Of a DNA stretch of 64,000 nt, positions 33,625 through 45,871 are shown piece after piece. Below the pieces are notes generated by a model, which was given only the letters and a program-made list of their open reading frames with translations, did not search any database and was not told the DNA's origin. This stretch comes from Guillardia theta CCMP2712 (lineage: Eukaryota > Cryptophyceae > Pyrenomonadales > Geminigeraceae). How positions within the stretch are numbered: the first letter of the stretch is position 1; each line of letters opens with the position of its first letter. Location: NCBI RefSeq assembly GCF_000315625.1, contig NW_005434612.1:267038-331037 (forward strand), read 5' to 3'. The position numbers and the translations under genes were made by a program.

Positions 33625-34062
33625 AGTGATGAGTTTGCGACCATTGGCCTTAAGTTTAATCCTCTTCCTCCTCCTCCTCCTCCTCCTCTTCCCTCTCCTC
33701 CCCTGTCTTCAACCCTCTTTCTCTTCCCCTTCCTCCCTTCTGCCTCCTGTCCTCCCCCTACCTCTCTTCATATCTCCCTCCCCCGCCATTTTCTCCTTTT
33801 TACACCGCCAGGGCAAACCCTTTGGTGCGCCCCCTTTTACAAGGTTTGTTGCACCATAAACGAATTTCGCCGACCCCCATGCTGCTCCTTCATGCCTGCG
33901 TCGCTTTGCGTCGACTCTCGCACACTCACCTCTTCCTCCTTCTTCCTCTTCCTCCTCCTCATTCCTTCTCCATGTTCCTCCTTCCTCGACCTTCCTCCGC
34001 TTCCTCCCCTCCCTCTCATCCTTGACTTCTCTTGTTGTGACCTTTATTGACATCAGTTGCGC
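33625..34062. other. CT-rich spacer, no gene seen
   Basis: These 438 bp lie between two minus-strand genes and are dominated by CTTCCT and CCTCC on the plus strand. A TGCGCCCCCTTTTACAAGG segment at 33826 is the only non-repetitive part. It holds the LRAT-gene promoter by position. Confidence 0.5.
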
Positions 34063-37000
34063 TCAGAACGTGATCTTGCGAGCGGTGGAGTTGGAGCTGG
34101 CGGGGGAGAACGTGAGGGTCCGTCTCAGGCTGAGCAGCTGCGGGGAGGTCAGGGTCACCCTCATAGAGACCTGATGCAGCCGTGCGATGCACTCGCTGAC
34201 GTCCTTGAACACTCCTCCCTCCGCTCTCAGCACCTCGTCCGCCTCCTTCGCGCATGACGCTGCTTCGTACTCTCGTCCTATCCACAGCCCCTCGATGCCA
34301 CTCTGGCACTTGCTCAGTGCCTGCAGCACGTTGACTGGCATCCGCACGAGCTTCGCATCCGGCAGCGCTCGGAGTTCGAACCCTCGCTTGCGCTTGGCGG
34401 CAGCTTCCTTGAGCAGGGACGAGGCCTTCTCGCTGACGAGGAACGCCTCCTCGTGCTGGTGCACCTGCGACAGGCACGTGCAGAGGTTGATCAGCTGCAC
34501 GACAACAAGGGCCTTGCTCGAGCTCGACTCCAGCAGCCGGTTGCAGCTCTTGCCCAACAGGTTGGCTGCGTAGCCAGCCTGACCGAGGCAACAGAGCAAG
34601 AGCGGGTGCAGGAAGGCCTGGAAGGCGCGAAGGTCTTGGAACTCTTCCCTTGCAAACCCTCTCATGCCCCACAGGATCGAGTCGCTGATCTCAAGGCACT
34701 TGCCAGCCACCGCCATGTCCTCGTGCCCGGCCATCCCCTCTGGCCTGTGGCAGGCAGAGAAGATGATGCAGGAGAATAGGAGGGAGAGGGCGGCGACGTC
34801 TCTTGCTCGGTACAGGATTTCCTCCTCGTTCATCCACAGGGCCGTGTGCAGCATCCTTTGAATCTCCGCTCGAGCTTTCTCTATCGTCCTCAGCCCCTCC
34901 TTGGCTGTGCTGCTCTGCAACAACTGCTTGAGTTGGACGAACTCCGGCCGCCGCGGCTGCAAGAACTCAAAGGACTGGCAAGGGAACGCAGCGAGCATCA
35001 GGTAGTTCCGCAGAGGCCTCTGCTGCTGCTCCTTGCTAGAGTCGGAGATGATGGGGAGTATCCTGACCTTGCTCGGCCTGTCGCCGAGCTCGTGTTTGAG
35101 CGAGAAGAATGCCATGGCCTCGTTCGCACGGCTCGTCCTGATCTTGATCTTCTTCTCGTTCTCGGCCAGCATGGGAGACGCAGCCCTGTTGAGCGCGATG
35201 TGCGGCGGGAACCACCTCCCGAAGTTCCTCAGGCTCTCCTCCTTCATCTCCTCCTCAGTCTTCTCCTCGTGGTCATTCACCACGGCAGAGGCGCTGGAGC
35301 TGGTGGCTGACACGATCTGAGTGACTTTCTTGGGAGCCTCCTGCTTCAAGATGCCAAGCGCTCTCAACACTTCCTCCAGCGACACCATCGTGTGCCTCAC
35401 CCGCCGCATGAAGATCGGCTGCTGGTACGAGTCCTCGTACGCGAGCGCAACCGATCGCTTCACTGCCTTCATAGCAGCGTCGTACTTCCTCTCGGCTATG
35501 AACCCGATACACAGGTTGTAGTTGCAGACAGCTGCGAGGTGCGAGGCGGAGCACCGGTAGCGCTGGTTGAGGTGTCGGGAGGAGCAGACGCTGGACCAGG
35601 AGAGCTGGTCTGCAGTGGAGCACCAGAGCTGGAGCTTCTGGATGGACTGATGGAGCAACTGGATCGACAGGCCGTAGTCGTCCAACTTGGAGTGGATGTA
35701 AGAGCACCATATATCGCAGTGGACTTCGATCAGAGAGTCTCGCACTTCGATCCCCGAGGCCATCTCCTTCACCTTGCCGACGGCCTTGAGCGCCAGGTCC
35801 ATCCTGTCCACGAGGACGTAGTATCTGCAGAGGTTGTAGTAGGTGAGCTGACGGTACTCCAGCCTCTCCGTGATGCCGACGGAGAACGTGTCTGGACCTT
35901 CAGAGAGCTTCTCTGCGAACCTCAAGAGTTGGTACCCTGCTTCCCTTAGCACTTCGAGGCTCGAGTCCCTCTCCGTCTCCGAGAACTTGAACAGCAGCTC
36001 GGCTCCGTGAGCGTTGCAGAACGACAGGAGGGCGATGAGGAGGTCGTAGGCGTCGTCCTGGTTCAGGGAGACAACCTGCGAGGAAGTAGCTTCATCTGAC
36101 CAAGATTTGCTGCACAACAAGGTCAGCAGGCAGGCAGCAGGATTTCAGCTCATCTACATCTTAGCGAAGGTGCTGTCGAAACTTCCGATACCCCCCAGCA
36201 CCTGCACGGCCACACAAGGTCAGCTGGAGGTCAGCTGGAGGAAGGAGGGGGACCTCAACTTGGTCTCTGCGGAGTTGAAACTCGAGAGTCTCAAGGATCT
36301 GAGCGCTCCGCTCCAGCCTTGGGGTCTCCGACATGGGGAAGTGAGCAAGCCACCAGGTGGGAAAGACGCACTCGACCTTCCTCTGCGTCTCCTTGAAGGC
36401 GGCATACTTGTCTAGGGACTGCGAGTGCTGCGACAAGGTCTCGATCCACGCGCAGGCCTCCACGCGCATCAGCGACTCGATCACCTTCCTGAAGGCGAAC
36501 TTTCCCACCCACCGCTGCATCACCCGGTTGGCCCGGACTCGCTTCTTGGCTCGCCGCAACGCCAGATACTTGCGGACGATACACTGAACCTTGACCACCA
36601 GCATCAGCACTCGCTTCGACTTGATCATCTTCCTCTTAGCTCGCATTCGCTTCCGCGCCGCATGGCAGAGGATCGCTTGTTTGATCACGTTGACATGCTT
36701 GAGAGTGCGAAGCCCCTCCATGACAGCTTTCGCTCGGTGCATCTTCCAGTGTGACAGGATCACCCCAGCAGCATGGTTCGATGCAGACATCGTCAGTCGT
36801 CGCATGAAACGAGCTTCCAGCACAGCCGTGTGACAGAGCCAAGCATACTTTATGGTGTCTGACGCAGTTGAAGCAAGCAAGCGTTCCTCCTCGTGTTTCA
36901 GCCTCTCCTTGTAATTCAGCTTTGATTGCTGATCTTGCCTCTTCTTCAGGTACCAGCTCTGCAACTTGGTAGCTTGAGCATGCCTCGTCTTTATCTCAGA

Positions 37001-40000
37001 GTACATCTGCTGGAAGACTTGGAGAGTAGCGTTGAAATCGTTGAGAAATCGCTTCATACCAGCTCTTTGGCCTTTGACTGACTTCGACGCAAACAAGAAT
37101 CGAGTCGAGACTTTCTTATTCGTGTGCTTCCATCTTGTAGATTTGACTCTGATCGATCGAGCCAATCGCACTTCCCTGCTGACCTTGATGGCTTTCGCTC
37201 TTTGCTTCCGACGCCATGCAAGCTGGTTCCTAGCCGCATGACAACGCCAGGCAGACTGAAGTCTGACTGCAGATCCCTCCACATCGCGTGAAGCTGCTGC
37301 TTCTGTCGTTATTCCTGTGTGTCTTCCTGGAGGCCTTTTGACCTCTTGCGCAGCTGCTTCTCTCCCCCTCACTTCCCTAGCAACGTGAGAGCGCCAGGCA
37401 CACTGCAAGACGGAAGCAGCTCTTGCTTCCTCAGCTCTTGCTTCCCCAGCTCTTGCTTCCTCAGCTCTTGCTTCCCCAGCTCCCTGCTCCTCTGCGCTCT
37501 CATTCTCAACCACTCGCTCTCCTTCATCCTCCTCCACATGCTTCGCTCCTCCTGCCACCACCAACCCTGCCTGCTTGGAAGAATCTTGCAGATTAGCTTC
37601 TTCCACTTCAGCCAAAGCATCTTTGCTCTCACTTTCGAGCGCCTTGTTCCCATCCGCCCAAGCAAGCTCATCGGTATCACTCGCCTCCATCTCCTCCGCC
37701 ACCTCTGCCACCTCTGCGACCTCTGCCACCTCTGCGACCTCCTCCATCACCTGTTTACACTCCCCATCTGTTGATTCCTCCAACTTCACGGGCTCCTCCT
37801 CCTCATCCTCGTTTTCCAATATTGCTACCTTTGCAGAAGGCTCTCCAACATCTTCTACCTTGTCATCCTTTCCTCCCACGTCGTCGTTTGTTCCACACAC
37901 GTCTGCTCCTTGCTCTGAGATTTCTCTGTTCCATTTCTCCATTTCGTTCTCATCCTGCATGTTTGCCTCTCCGTCGGGCTCCTTATTTGCCTCATCCTCT
38001 CCCTCTTCGTTGGCACCCTCGCTCACCTCATCCGCTATAATCTGGACAATATCCTCGTGCTCCCCTTGCTCCCCCTGCTCCCGCTGCTCCCCCTGCTCCC
38101 CCTGCTCCCCTTGCTCCCGTTGCTCCCGTTGCTCCCCTTGCTCCATATTTGTGGATTGCTCCCTCATCGCTGCTGACATCTTGTCTCGATCAATCATCTC
38201 ATTGCCCTCCTCGCTGTCGTTTGCCTCCGCTCCTCCAGCTCCATCTTCCTCCTGGGGCTCCTGATCCACTGAGATCGCTTCCTGCCTTTGACTGGGTTCC
38301 TGACCTTCATCGACTGTCTTGAGCTCATTCACCACATGCAAATCTCTTTGCTTGTCTTCTTCCTGCCTCGCTCTGTTCTTTTCTTCTTCCTCTTCCTCCT
38401 CTTTTCTTTCCACTCCCTTCTCTTTCCCTCCCTGTTTCTCTTCCTCCTCCTCCTCCCCTTCTTCTTCCTTCCAAGTCGTAAGCTGGACATTGTCTGTTGT
38501 TACTGTAAGAGTCGACTCCTCATCATGAGCAGCAGACTCCAACCGCAGCGCATACAGCGACACCTCAAGCTTGTCGCTCACGTCAGCATAGAGCTGTACG
38601 AGGACTTCGGCGTCATCAGCATGAGATGAAGGGGCAGCCTGATCCTCATCTGACATCGGCTGAAGATCCTTTCTGTCGGTCTTGACCGGCTCCTCTATCT
38701 TGGTATCCATCGAGTGTTTCGCTCTCTCCTCCCCTTTCCTCGATGCTCCGTCAGATGCTTGCGGGAGGCTTTCTCCAGAAGAGTCATCATGAGCAGCAGA
38801 CTCCAACCGCAGCACATACAGAGACACCTCAAGCTTGTCGCTCACGTCAGCATCGACCTGCACGAGAACATCGGCGTCATCAGCATGAGATGAAGATACA
38901 GCTTTGTTTGTGCGCTCAGTTTCCTGCTCCTCTACAGGCACTTTGCTTTGATGTTTCCCTTCCTGCCCCCGCTCTTTTCCGTCTCCCTTGGCCGCGCCTA
39001 TCTTGGTACTCATCGAGTAATTTGCTATCCCCTCCCCTTCTTTTGACGCTCTCTCATATGCTTGATGGGGGTTCTCACGAACGGCTACTGCACCCGTTGA
39101 CTCCTCATCAGCAGCAGCAGACTCCAACCGCAGCACATACAGAGACACCTCCAGGTTGTCGCTCACGTCAGCATCGACCTGTACGAGAACTTTGGCGTCA
39201 TCGACGAGAGTCTTGCTACTTGCAATTGATTCCCAGGCAGTGCAATCGGCTGTTACGACTGCTTGTTCTTGGCCTGTGTGCTCAGAGCTACTGACTTGCG
39301 TCACAACTTTATCATCTTTGTTATCTCTTGTTCGGACTCTGACTCCTGATTCAGGTCCTTCTCTCACACTGTGCTTGATAGACTCCAAAAGCCTCAGAGC
39401 ATCAGAATCGTCAATGCTGTGTAACAACTGCTGTCCCTCTTTCACGAGCTTGTGTACATCATGCAAAGAAGAATCGATTTGAGACTCCCTGCGCGAGTCC
39501 TCGGTAGCGACAATCTGAGAAAGTTCTGATTGCAATATATGATTGATCAAGGACTGCTGCATCGCCTCATGATATGTTCTCAACAGCATAGCATATAACG
39601 GATTGAAATGATTGATCGAGAACAGTGAGAACCAGAAATGGGAGAAGTCATTGTTGATTTCATCCTGTAGGAACCTTATTTCAACTTTTGCCATGCGTAT
39701 CACATGCGAGCACAGGTAAAGTAAATTTCTTGAACGTTCTTGGCTCAATCCGAACGCAAACGCATTTAGAAGCAGGTGCACTGCAACCGGGCTTGACTGA
39801 CATGACTGAACGAGATTCTTCAAGTCCAGAGAGGAGCTGTCTTTCAGCTGATGATCAATGATTTCAACCTCGGACTGTATCTCCTCTACCTTTCGCAACA
39901 CTGTTTCCTTGATGACTTCGACCGCCGTTTCCTCCAGCTTGTCTCCGCTTGTCCAATTCAAACAGATGTCCGTGACCAGAAACAGAGTTAGGCCCGAGTT

Positions 40001-41709
40001 GGGCAGATGCCTGAACAAGGCTAAGAGCCTTTCATCGGCTGACATCTTCATCATGTGGTTCAAGACTCGGTGAGCATCTGCTATGCAATGATCTTTAGTC
40101 GTCTCAGCTGAGGTGAGAACGGCTCGGATCTCCTCTAGGACGATGTTTGATAGCATGGAGATCTCTGCGTTCTCTACTAGAGATTGAACGATTTGCCGTG
40201 CCGAATCAGCTGAAGCAAGCGAGAGCATCTTCTCTCCTTCTAAAAACAACTCGTGCAAAAGGTTATCAACCTCAGCATCATTTGATTTGCCCCTTGACAA
40301 ATAGTTTTGAAACAATTCAATAGCCAAGGGATGTCCCTTGTTCGAAACTTGGTTGAAACGTTTCTGGATTTGTGTTGATATCAAATTCCATCGCTGATTC
40401 TTGTTGAGATTTGTTATCAGTTGATCCTTTTGGGCAGGAGAAGACCTAAAGAATGAGGAGTCCTTTTCTTGCAGCTCCTGTTCGATTATGACGTTCATCA
40501 TCTCTAGAGTTTTGATTCCCAGGCATTTCTCGTATTCAAACAGGTTGGGCTTGAATCTCTGAGCATGAAAAAGCCTTTCAAGAATCACAGTCTGGCTCGT
40601 CACTTGCTCATCCATGTCTTGAGATTCCGAGTTGGTCAGCGCGCCGAGACTCAAGTCAATGTTCTTCAGTTTCTCAACAACGTTCATGTCAAGAACTTGG
40701 ATTGCATTGTCAAAGCTGGTGTGGTACTGACTGTCTTGCTCAGGCTTTGACCTCGCAGCAGGTGAATTCTCAAGATCGCCATCGAAACTGAAATCAGAAA
40801 GATACCGCTTTGTAGTTCCATTCCAAACCTTTGAATGCAACTTGTTGATGTATCTCTCGACGTTCCTGCCATTGCCGCTGTTCTCCGACTCGTTTCTATC
40901 CGCATCCAACATGTTGGAGGTCAAGAGCCCAAGTGCAGTCAAGGTAGGTTCGAAATGGATCAACAGCATGCTTGCCCTTTGCAGGATGGCCTTGCAGAAT
41001 CCAAGAACAACACAGAGTTTGGTGTGGAATTGATCTTTTGCCTGTGCTTCCACACTGTTTCTCACAAGTTTGTTGCTGTTTCCACAGTCAGGTGAAACGT
41101 CTATAAACTTATCACAAGAAATGAACATACCTGTCATACACTAGTTCAGCATCGATGTTCCCATCCGAATTGTATATGAATGCAACTCCGTGCTTCATGT
41201 CACAATTCCACTCAGCTGAAGTTTCCCTTGCATGCTCAGCGTCCAGCGACAGGGTTGCGCCCACACCATGTCTGTTGCATTCATGAAACTGACCAAAGAA
41301 GATGGATGCTTCATCGGCTTGGAGGAGGAGGCCGCAGCCATGGGGCTGAAGCAATCGTCAGCCATATCAACATCTGAGTGACGAAGCAACCACTTACCTC
41401 GTTCGCATTCCATTCTCCTTCATATCGATGCCCAGCTTTCCAGTGAAGAACTCCCACTCCCTTCTTGATCCCGTGGCTGAACTCTCCACAGAACCAAGAT
41501 CTCTCGCTTTCATCGTCCTCTGTGTACAAAATTATCCCCAGCCCGTGCGGTTTTCCATCGTGCTGTAAGAAAGGTCAAAGACAGGACGTGAGGAATGGAG
41601 CGAGCCTCACCTGGCTCCCGAAGTACAAGCCTTCATCTACTTGCAGCGCGTCAATGTCTTGTGCCGATGTCAAGCTGAACACATCGAAGCATTTGTCGAG
41701 GGTAGACAT
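34063..41709 (-). CDS. Very large MORN-repeat, IQ-motif protein with helical (TPR-like) C-terminus
   Basis: Exons are 41611-41709, 41398-41562, 41131-41345 and ~36170-41075, then ~34063-36112, giving roughly 2,450 residues. The 5' exons encode MORN-type repeats (GLYFGSQ, KPHGLGIILY, GYEGEW-like HRYEGEWNANE, NRHGVGATL). The giant exon holds a helical region and then three ~36-residue copies around DVSDKLEVSLYVLRLESAA (about 39220-38500). A Glu/Gln low-complexity segment of EQREQGEQGE repeats follows (38160-38050). Then come at least five IQ-type motifs (VLQCAWRSHVAREVRG, RLQSAWRCHAARNQ, KVQCIVRKYLALRR), which bind calmodulin-like proteins. The last exon is alpha-helical with paired-helix spacing (YNLCIGFIAERKYDAAMKAV), like TPRs. 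The 36161 stop and the lack of a start at 36120 argue for splicing across 36113-36169. A cytoskeletal or flagellar scaffold is a guess. Confidence 0.65.
38040..38160 (-). repeat. Coding 9/18-bp minisatellite (GEQ/REQ)
   Basis: GCTCCCCTT/GCTCCCGTT units on the plus strand are translated as EQGEQ/EQREQ. They lie in frame inside the giant exon. Confidence 0.85.
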
Positions 41710-42087
41710 TTACACTTCTTTGCTTCACCGCGGTCGTGAACGATTCCGCAATGAGATGATCAGCTCAAGTATCTCATCCCCGCGCCTCTCCTGCTCTGTT
41801 AGCCCTCCTCGCCTTCATCTCCCCTCCCAGCCTTCCCTCCCTCACACCCACGGTCGCCCTCCTTCATACGCCCATTTCAACAGCCGTTCCTACCGGTTGC
41901 CTGTACTAGTTTTACTTTGCTCCTCATACTGTAAAACTAAGAGGGAAAAAAAGTCCTGATCCTGTAGGCAAGGAGAGGAGAGTCTCCGGCATGCGCAAGC
42001 TCTGATGTGATCGTATGAGCTCGACTTGAATGCAGTCTAGAGCATGACGATGGCAAGGTAGCAAAGGTTGTGGGAAAACAGACATCT
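41710..42087. other. Spacer upstream of the MORN/IQ gene
   Basis: These 378 bp lie between the stop of the U-box gene and the start of the MORN/IQ gene on the same strand. Mixed, CT-rich sequence without a gene; it must contain the MORN/IQ promoter. Confidence 0.5.
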
Positions 42088-44250
42088 TTACTCAACGTGA
42101 GCATGAGCAGATCTGTCCGATCTGTGCTCTTCGATCCATCCCTCGATCATGTCTCGGAGGGCCTGTTGATACCAAAACATTTATCAGGCTGTGGTAGCAG
42201 CAGATGAGAGATCGCACGAGGTTCGGTGCCAGGTCCTCCATCTTGAATGGTTTCTTGGTCATGGGATCTTCACCTGTCATCAGTTTGAGTTTGATTTCTT
42301 CGAGGTCCAGCTCTTGCCGTTGCTGTTGGCGTGCCAGGTGACTATCGCTGCTCTCTCGTACGTGTGTCCGCTGACGCATACCTACCAGCATCTCAACGTT
42401 CCTGCCGGCAAGGGCCTATCTTACCATCGTAGGCTCCCGCATGATGTCATGAGTGATCTTACAGATGAAGGAATCCGGAACACTGACAACGCGCTCAAAG
42501 ATGTCAACAGGAACATCCTGGGGAGAGGAGGAAGTCACGACTTGAGGAGACGCGCATCAGAATCGTTCACAATTGGAGGAGGCCAGTGCATCGGCCTTGG
42601 CGGTCCTTCATGGAGACTGCTTCCTGCAGGCCCATCAAGTTTTACGAGAGGATCATGGAACGCGCAGATCATCTCGATGCCAGCATTGTGAGCTTACCTT
42701 GCCCTCCCCCGCGGGCCTCGCCATGCCACCCAAACACGAAGGGGTTCATGGCGAAGTGCAGATGGTTCATTGGCGGGTCCTCGTTCCCACCACGGAAGAA
42801 CCAGCGCAGAAACCTGTAAGTCCTTGAGAAAGGAAGCCTGGGTGAAGGTAAGAACCAATAAGAGGCCGCAGCTAAGCGCTACAATGTCATGTGGTAGTAA
42901 AGGTCCAAGTCGCACAGGACCCATGGAACCATCCTCCATATCGACGCATTCACATACCACAGCATCGCGGCTGCGAGGATCTGGGAAACTGTCTCCGCCC
43001 ACAGATCATTCCAAAGAGCTTTGCACAACCATGTGATGATGAAATTCCCGTTGATCTGCTGCCTGGCCCTCTGAATCCTAGCTCGTACAAGTAGATACTC
43101 GTTTACTGCAGCTACCTGCTGACATTGTTAGCTCCATCGCAACAAGTGATCGTGTCGACCATGCATATTATCAAGACCAGATAACGATGATCGTCCCAGA
43201 AACCCAGCGCCTCTCTCATCAAAAGCACGTTCGGCAACATGTACAACATAACCCAGAAGCACACATGCGAGAACAGAGAGTCGTTGGATGCAAACAATCT
43301 TTCCAGGGCATCTTCTTGCTGGTACAAGTACAACCAGATCATCAGAGTCCTCGGCTGTTCGAGGATCGCTTTCTCCATGAGATAGACCATCTCACGGTGG
43401 CTGCTCCTGAACTCCCAGAAATCTCTGGGATGCTTTCGAGCCAGCGTTCTCAGATCCCTCACCGCCGCAGCAAACAGTCCTCGTGCTGCACCCTCCTCCT
43501 TGCCATCGAGCCCTAGCATTTCATAGTACTCCTCCGGGCTGTTGGCGACATGATGCAGCAAAAGGTTGCCGTCAATGCCGTTCAGAATGGCTCTCTCCGC
43601 TGCGCCTTTCATCCCTTTCTTCTCTTCAGGATCCTTCCCAAGGTCGGCGAGGAAATCAGCAACGTCCTGCGGACTCCATTCATGCACTCCATGCAACCTG
43701 CTGGCGTTCCGGTGAACATCTAGAGCAGGTAGGGGAAAGGTATCACCTTTCTCTTGCCATGACAGCATTGTCGCCCTTGGACGAGATGGGCAAGAGCCCT
43801 TGGTAGACAGCAAGCCGATGGAGGCTATAAACGACGACAGCCACGACCAACAGCCGCCAACCCCCTCGCTCTCTTGTAGCTCTCAGGTTGTTGTTCAAGG
43901 AGAAGTGGATGCCGAAGTTTGCATGACGATGACCATTCCCTTGTTGAGGTGGCTGCATGCGCTCGGGGCACGTGAGACACAATGAAAAAGAGATGGAACC
44001 CAGAGATTCGGAAGCTGCGGCAAGGTGGGAGAGAGGAAGGGGGTGAAAGGAGAGTGGAGACAAGAGGAAGGGGAAAGAAAGGGGAGGGAGAGAGCGGAGA
44101 AAAGTGGGTGTTGGGAACAACAAGGCTCTTTCAGTGTACGCCTTGGGAGAACTCTGCCATGGAAAGAAATTCGAGCAAACCTGATATAGGTCTGCCTCAG
44201 AGGTTGAGAAGCAATTTGAGAAGGACAGCAGGGACAATGGAATGTCACTC
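42088..44250 (-). CDS. Multi-pass membrane protein with SAM domain and C-terminal U-box
   Basis: Exons, read on the minus strand: a 5' exon near 44240-44160 with uncertain start; about 43980-43750, with a membrane helix (GWRLLVVAVVVYSL); 43720-43125, with a SAM domain (EWSPQDVADFLADLG through IDGNLLLHHV and EEYYEMLGLDGKEEGAAR) followed by hydrophobic segments (VCFWVMLYMLPNVLLM, YLVLIICMVDTITCC); about 43110-42890 (WAETVSQILAAAMLWYV); FLRWFFRGGNEDPP (42815-42700); DVPVDIFERVVSVPDSFICKITHDIMREPTM (written here in two parts: DVPVDIFERVVSVPDSF and ICKITHDIMREPTM); GHTYERAAIVTW; EDPMTKKPFKMEDLAPN; and ALRDMIEGWIEEH to TAA 42088-42090. The last four blocks form a U-box, a RING-like fold without zinc that recruits ubiquitin-conjugating enzymes. 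A membrane-anchored E3 ligase is therefore likely. The frame changes between GHTYER... and RQELDLEEIK..., so one short intron or base error remains unresolved there. Confidence 0.65.
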
Positions 44251-44467
44251 TCGGGATGCGATTCGCTGCCTAGTTCAACTCATCAGACACTGCTGCTTGT
44301 AACATGCAACCCCTTGCAACGAAGTGATTTTCCATATTCATTAAATCAACAATGAAGCCAGTGAATCGCTATTGCCTCTCATACTTACAATCAACATCCT
44401 AGCAACCACGAAACTATGTATAATTTGAGCAATTCTACAACCTAAAAAGCACCTTGTCACCATCACG

Positions 44468-45871
44468 TTACCCGAGATGGATCCAATTCTCAAACACTCT
44501 CTTGGTCTGACACTCATTGTAATGTGGCATATCGTCATCCTCATCCTCTCTGATGGGAATCCCCAAAGCACTTGCGATCAACCTGTAGATCATCCACAAA
44601 AACTCGAGAATCAATGCAAAGATGCATTTGCCGTCATCCATGACATGATTTTGACCGTCATCAAAGGTATTCAAAGAGCCCATATCAGGTTTGTACCCAA
44701 CATGAAGTTGCAGCGATCTACGTTTCTGAATCCATGACTTCAGTTTCCGCTTCTTGAGCGATGTCATGCTATCGCATACACCCCTCCTCCTGCAGCAATC
44801 TCCTGAGTCGTAGAGAAGTTTCCGTGTTCGGGGCATCTTCTTGACTTCCTCTTGTAGTTGCACCCCAATGGTTCTGTTGTAGATAGCTCTGACTTTTTGT
44901 CGCTCGCGCTCCGTCTCAAAATCCGACAACGCTATTGGCGATTTCGAGCTTGAAATATTTGAACACTCGCCTATCATACAGTTGGATCTCTTGGAGTCTT
45001 CGGAAGCCGATGATATAGAAGACGAAGCTATTTCAGACCGTCTGAAGTGAATGGCGCTGTCCTGGTCTATCGGAAAAGGATTCGAATCAGAACAAACTTC
45101 AAACATCACCATAACACACGAAGCCCTGCCTATCCCGTCAACAACAGGGTATGCGTGAATATGACACATGATTTCTCTGCAATCGCTTGAGTATACCATG
45201 ACCCAATCTTCGTGCTCAAATCCCGTTTGAATCCTTTTGAAGATATTTTTCCATGTTCCTGGATTGGTCCTTGGCCCTTGTATCATCCTGATCGAACTCC
45301 GCTCAGCTTGCTTCTTGCTGAATCCAAAAGTTGAGACGAACTGGTCATTGACGAATACCAGTCGACCAGGTTTCGAGGCGGTGATGACTGCCTTTGGTAC
45401 ATCGGCGTGAGACACGGCTTGGTACATGTGCATAGTGTCGCATCTCATCATGTACAAAACCGAAAATTTTCCATCGCCTGTTGTCATTTGCTTTGCTTTG
45501 ATGTGTGCAAAGAGCTGCGAGCTATCGCTCTTGTACAACGAAGCGAACTGAACGCCGGGCCTCTTCTTGTCTGAGGCTCCGCATATGATCTCATGCATCT
45601 TGAGGAGGTCTGTCTGCGGCCCGTACATCAAACTACACCCCCTTCCTATCACCAGCTCGGAAGATGTCCAATTGAACATCTTCAGCCAACTCTCACTCAC
45701 GTCAACAATCCGGAATGGGTATTCACGAGAGACTGTCAAGGTGCAATCCTTCAATTTGTCGTCGTCTAATAATTGTGGGCCAACTCTTGTTGTATATTGT
45801 TCATTGAAACCAGATTCATGGATGGAACTTGATGACTCTGAGGCTTCGGCTTCGCTGTGAGCCTCCACCAT
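44468..45871 (-). CDS. Tandem LOV-like PAS-domain protein, intronless
   Basis: This is a single exon of 467 residues; the ATG at 45871 is the first in the frame. PAS 1 (about residues 38-150) contains GRGCSLMYGPQTD, which aligns with the G-x-N-C-R-F-L-Q-G-P-x-T-D signature of LOV photosensor domains and keeps the adduct-forming Cys. PAS 2 (about 155-262) contains SIRMIQGPRTN, the same signature with the Cys replaced by Ile. LOV domains bind FMN and form a Cys-flavin adduct in blue light. Loss of Asn and Arg around the PAS 1 Cys makes photochemistry uncertain. The rest is a Ser-rich linker, a basic segment (KKRKLKSWIQKRR) that could be a nuclear signal, and a hydrophobic helix (FALILEFLWMIYRLI) near the C-terminus. 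No output enzyme domain is seen. It lies on the same strand as the two genes below it. Confidence 0.75.
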   Translation of the reverse strand: MVEAHSEAEASESSSSIHESGFNEQYTTRVGPQLLDDDKLKDCTLTVSREYPFRIVDVSESWLKMFNWTSSELVIGRGCSLMYGPQTDLLKMHEIICGASDKKRPGVQFASLYKSDSSQLFAHIKAKQMTTGDGKFSVLYMMRCDTMHMYQAVSHADVPKAVITASKPGRLVFVNDQFVSTFGFSKKQAERSSIRMIQGPRTNPGTWKNIFKRIQTGFEHEDWVMVYSSDCREIMCHIHAYPVVDGIGRASCVMVMFEVCSDSNPFPIDQDSAIHFRRSEIASSSISSASEDSKRSNCMIGECSNISSSKSPIALSDFETERERQKVRAIYNRTIGVQLQEEVKKMPRTRKLLYDSGDCCRRRGVCDSMTSLKKRKLKSWIQKRRSLQLHVGYKPDMGSLNTFDDGQNHVMDDGKCIFALILEFLWMIYRLIASALGIPIREDEDDDMPHYNECQTKRVFENWIHLG

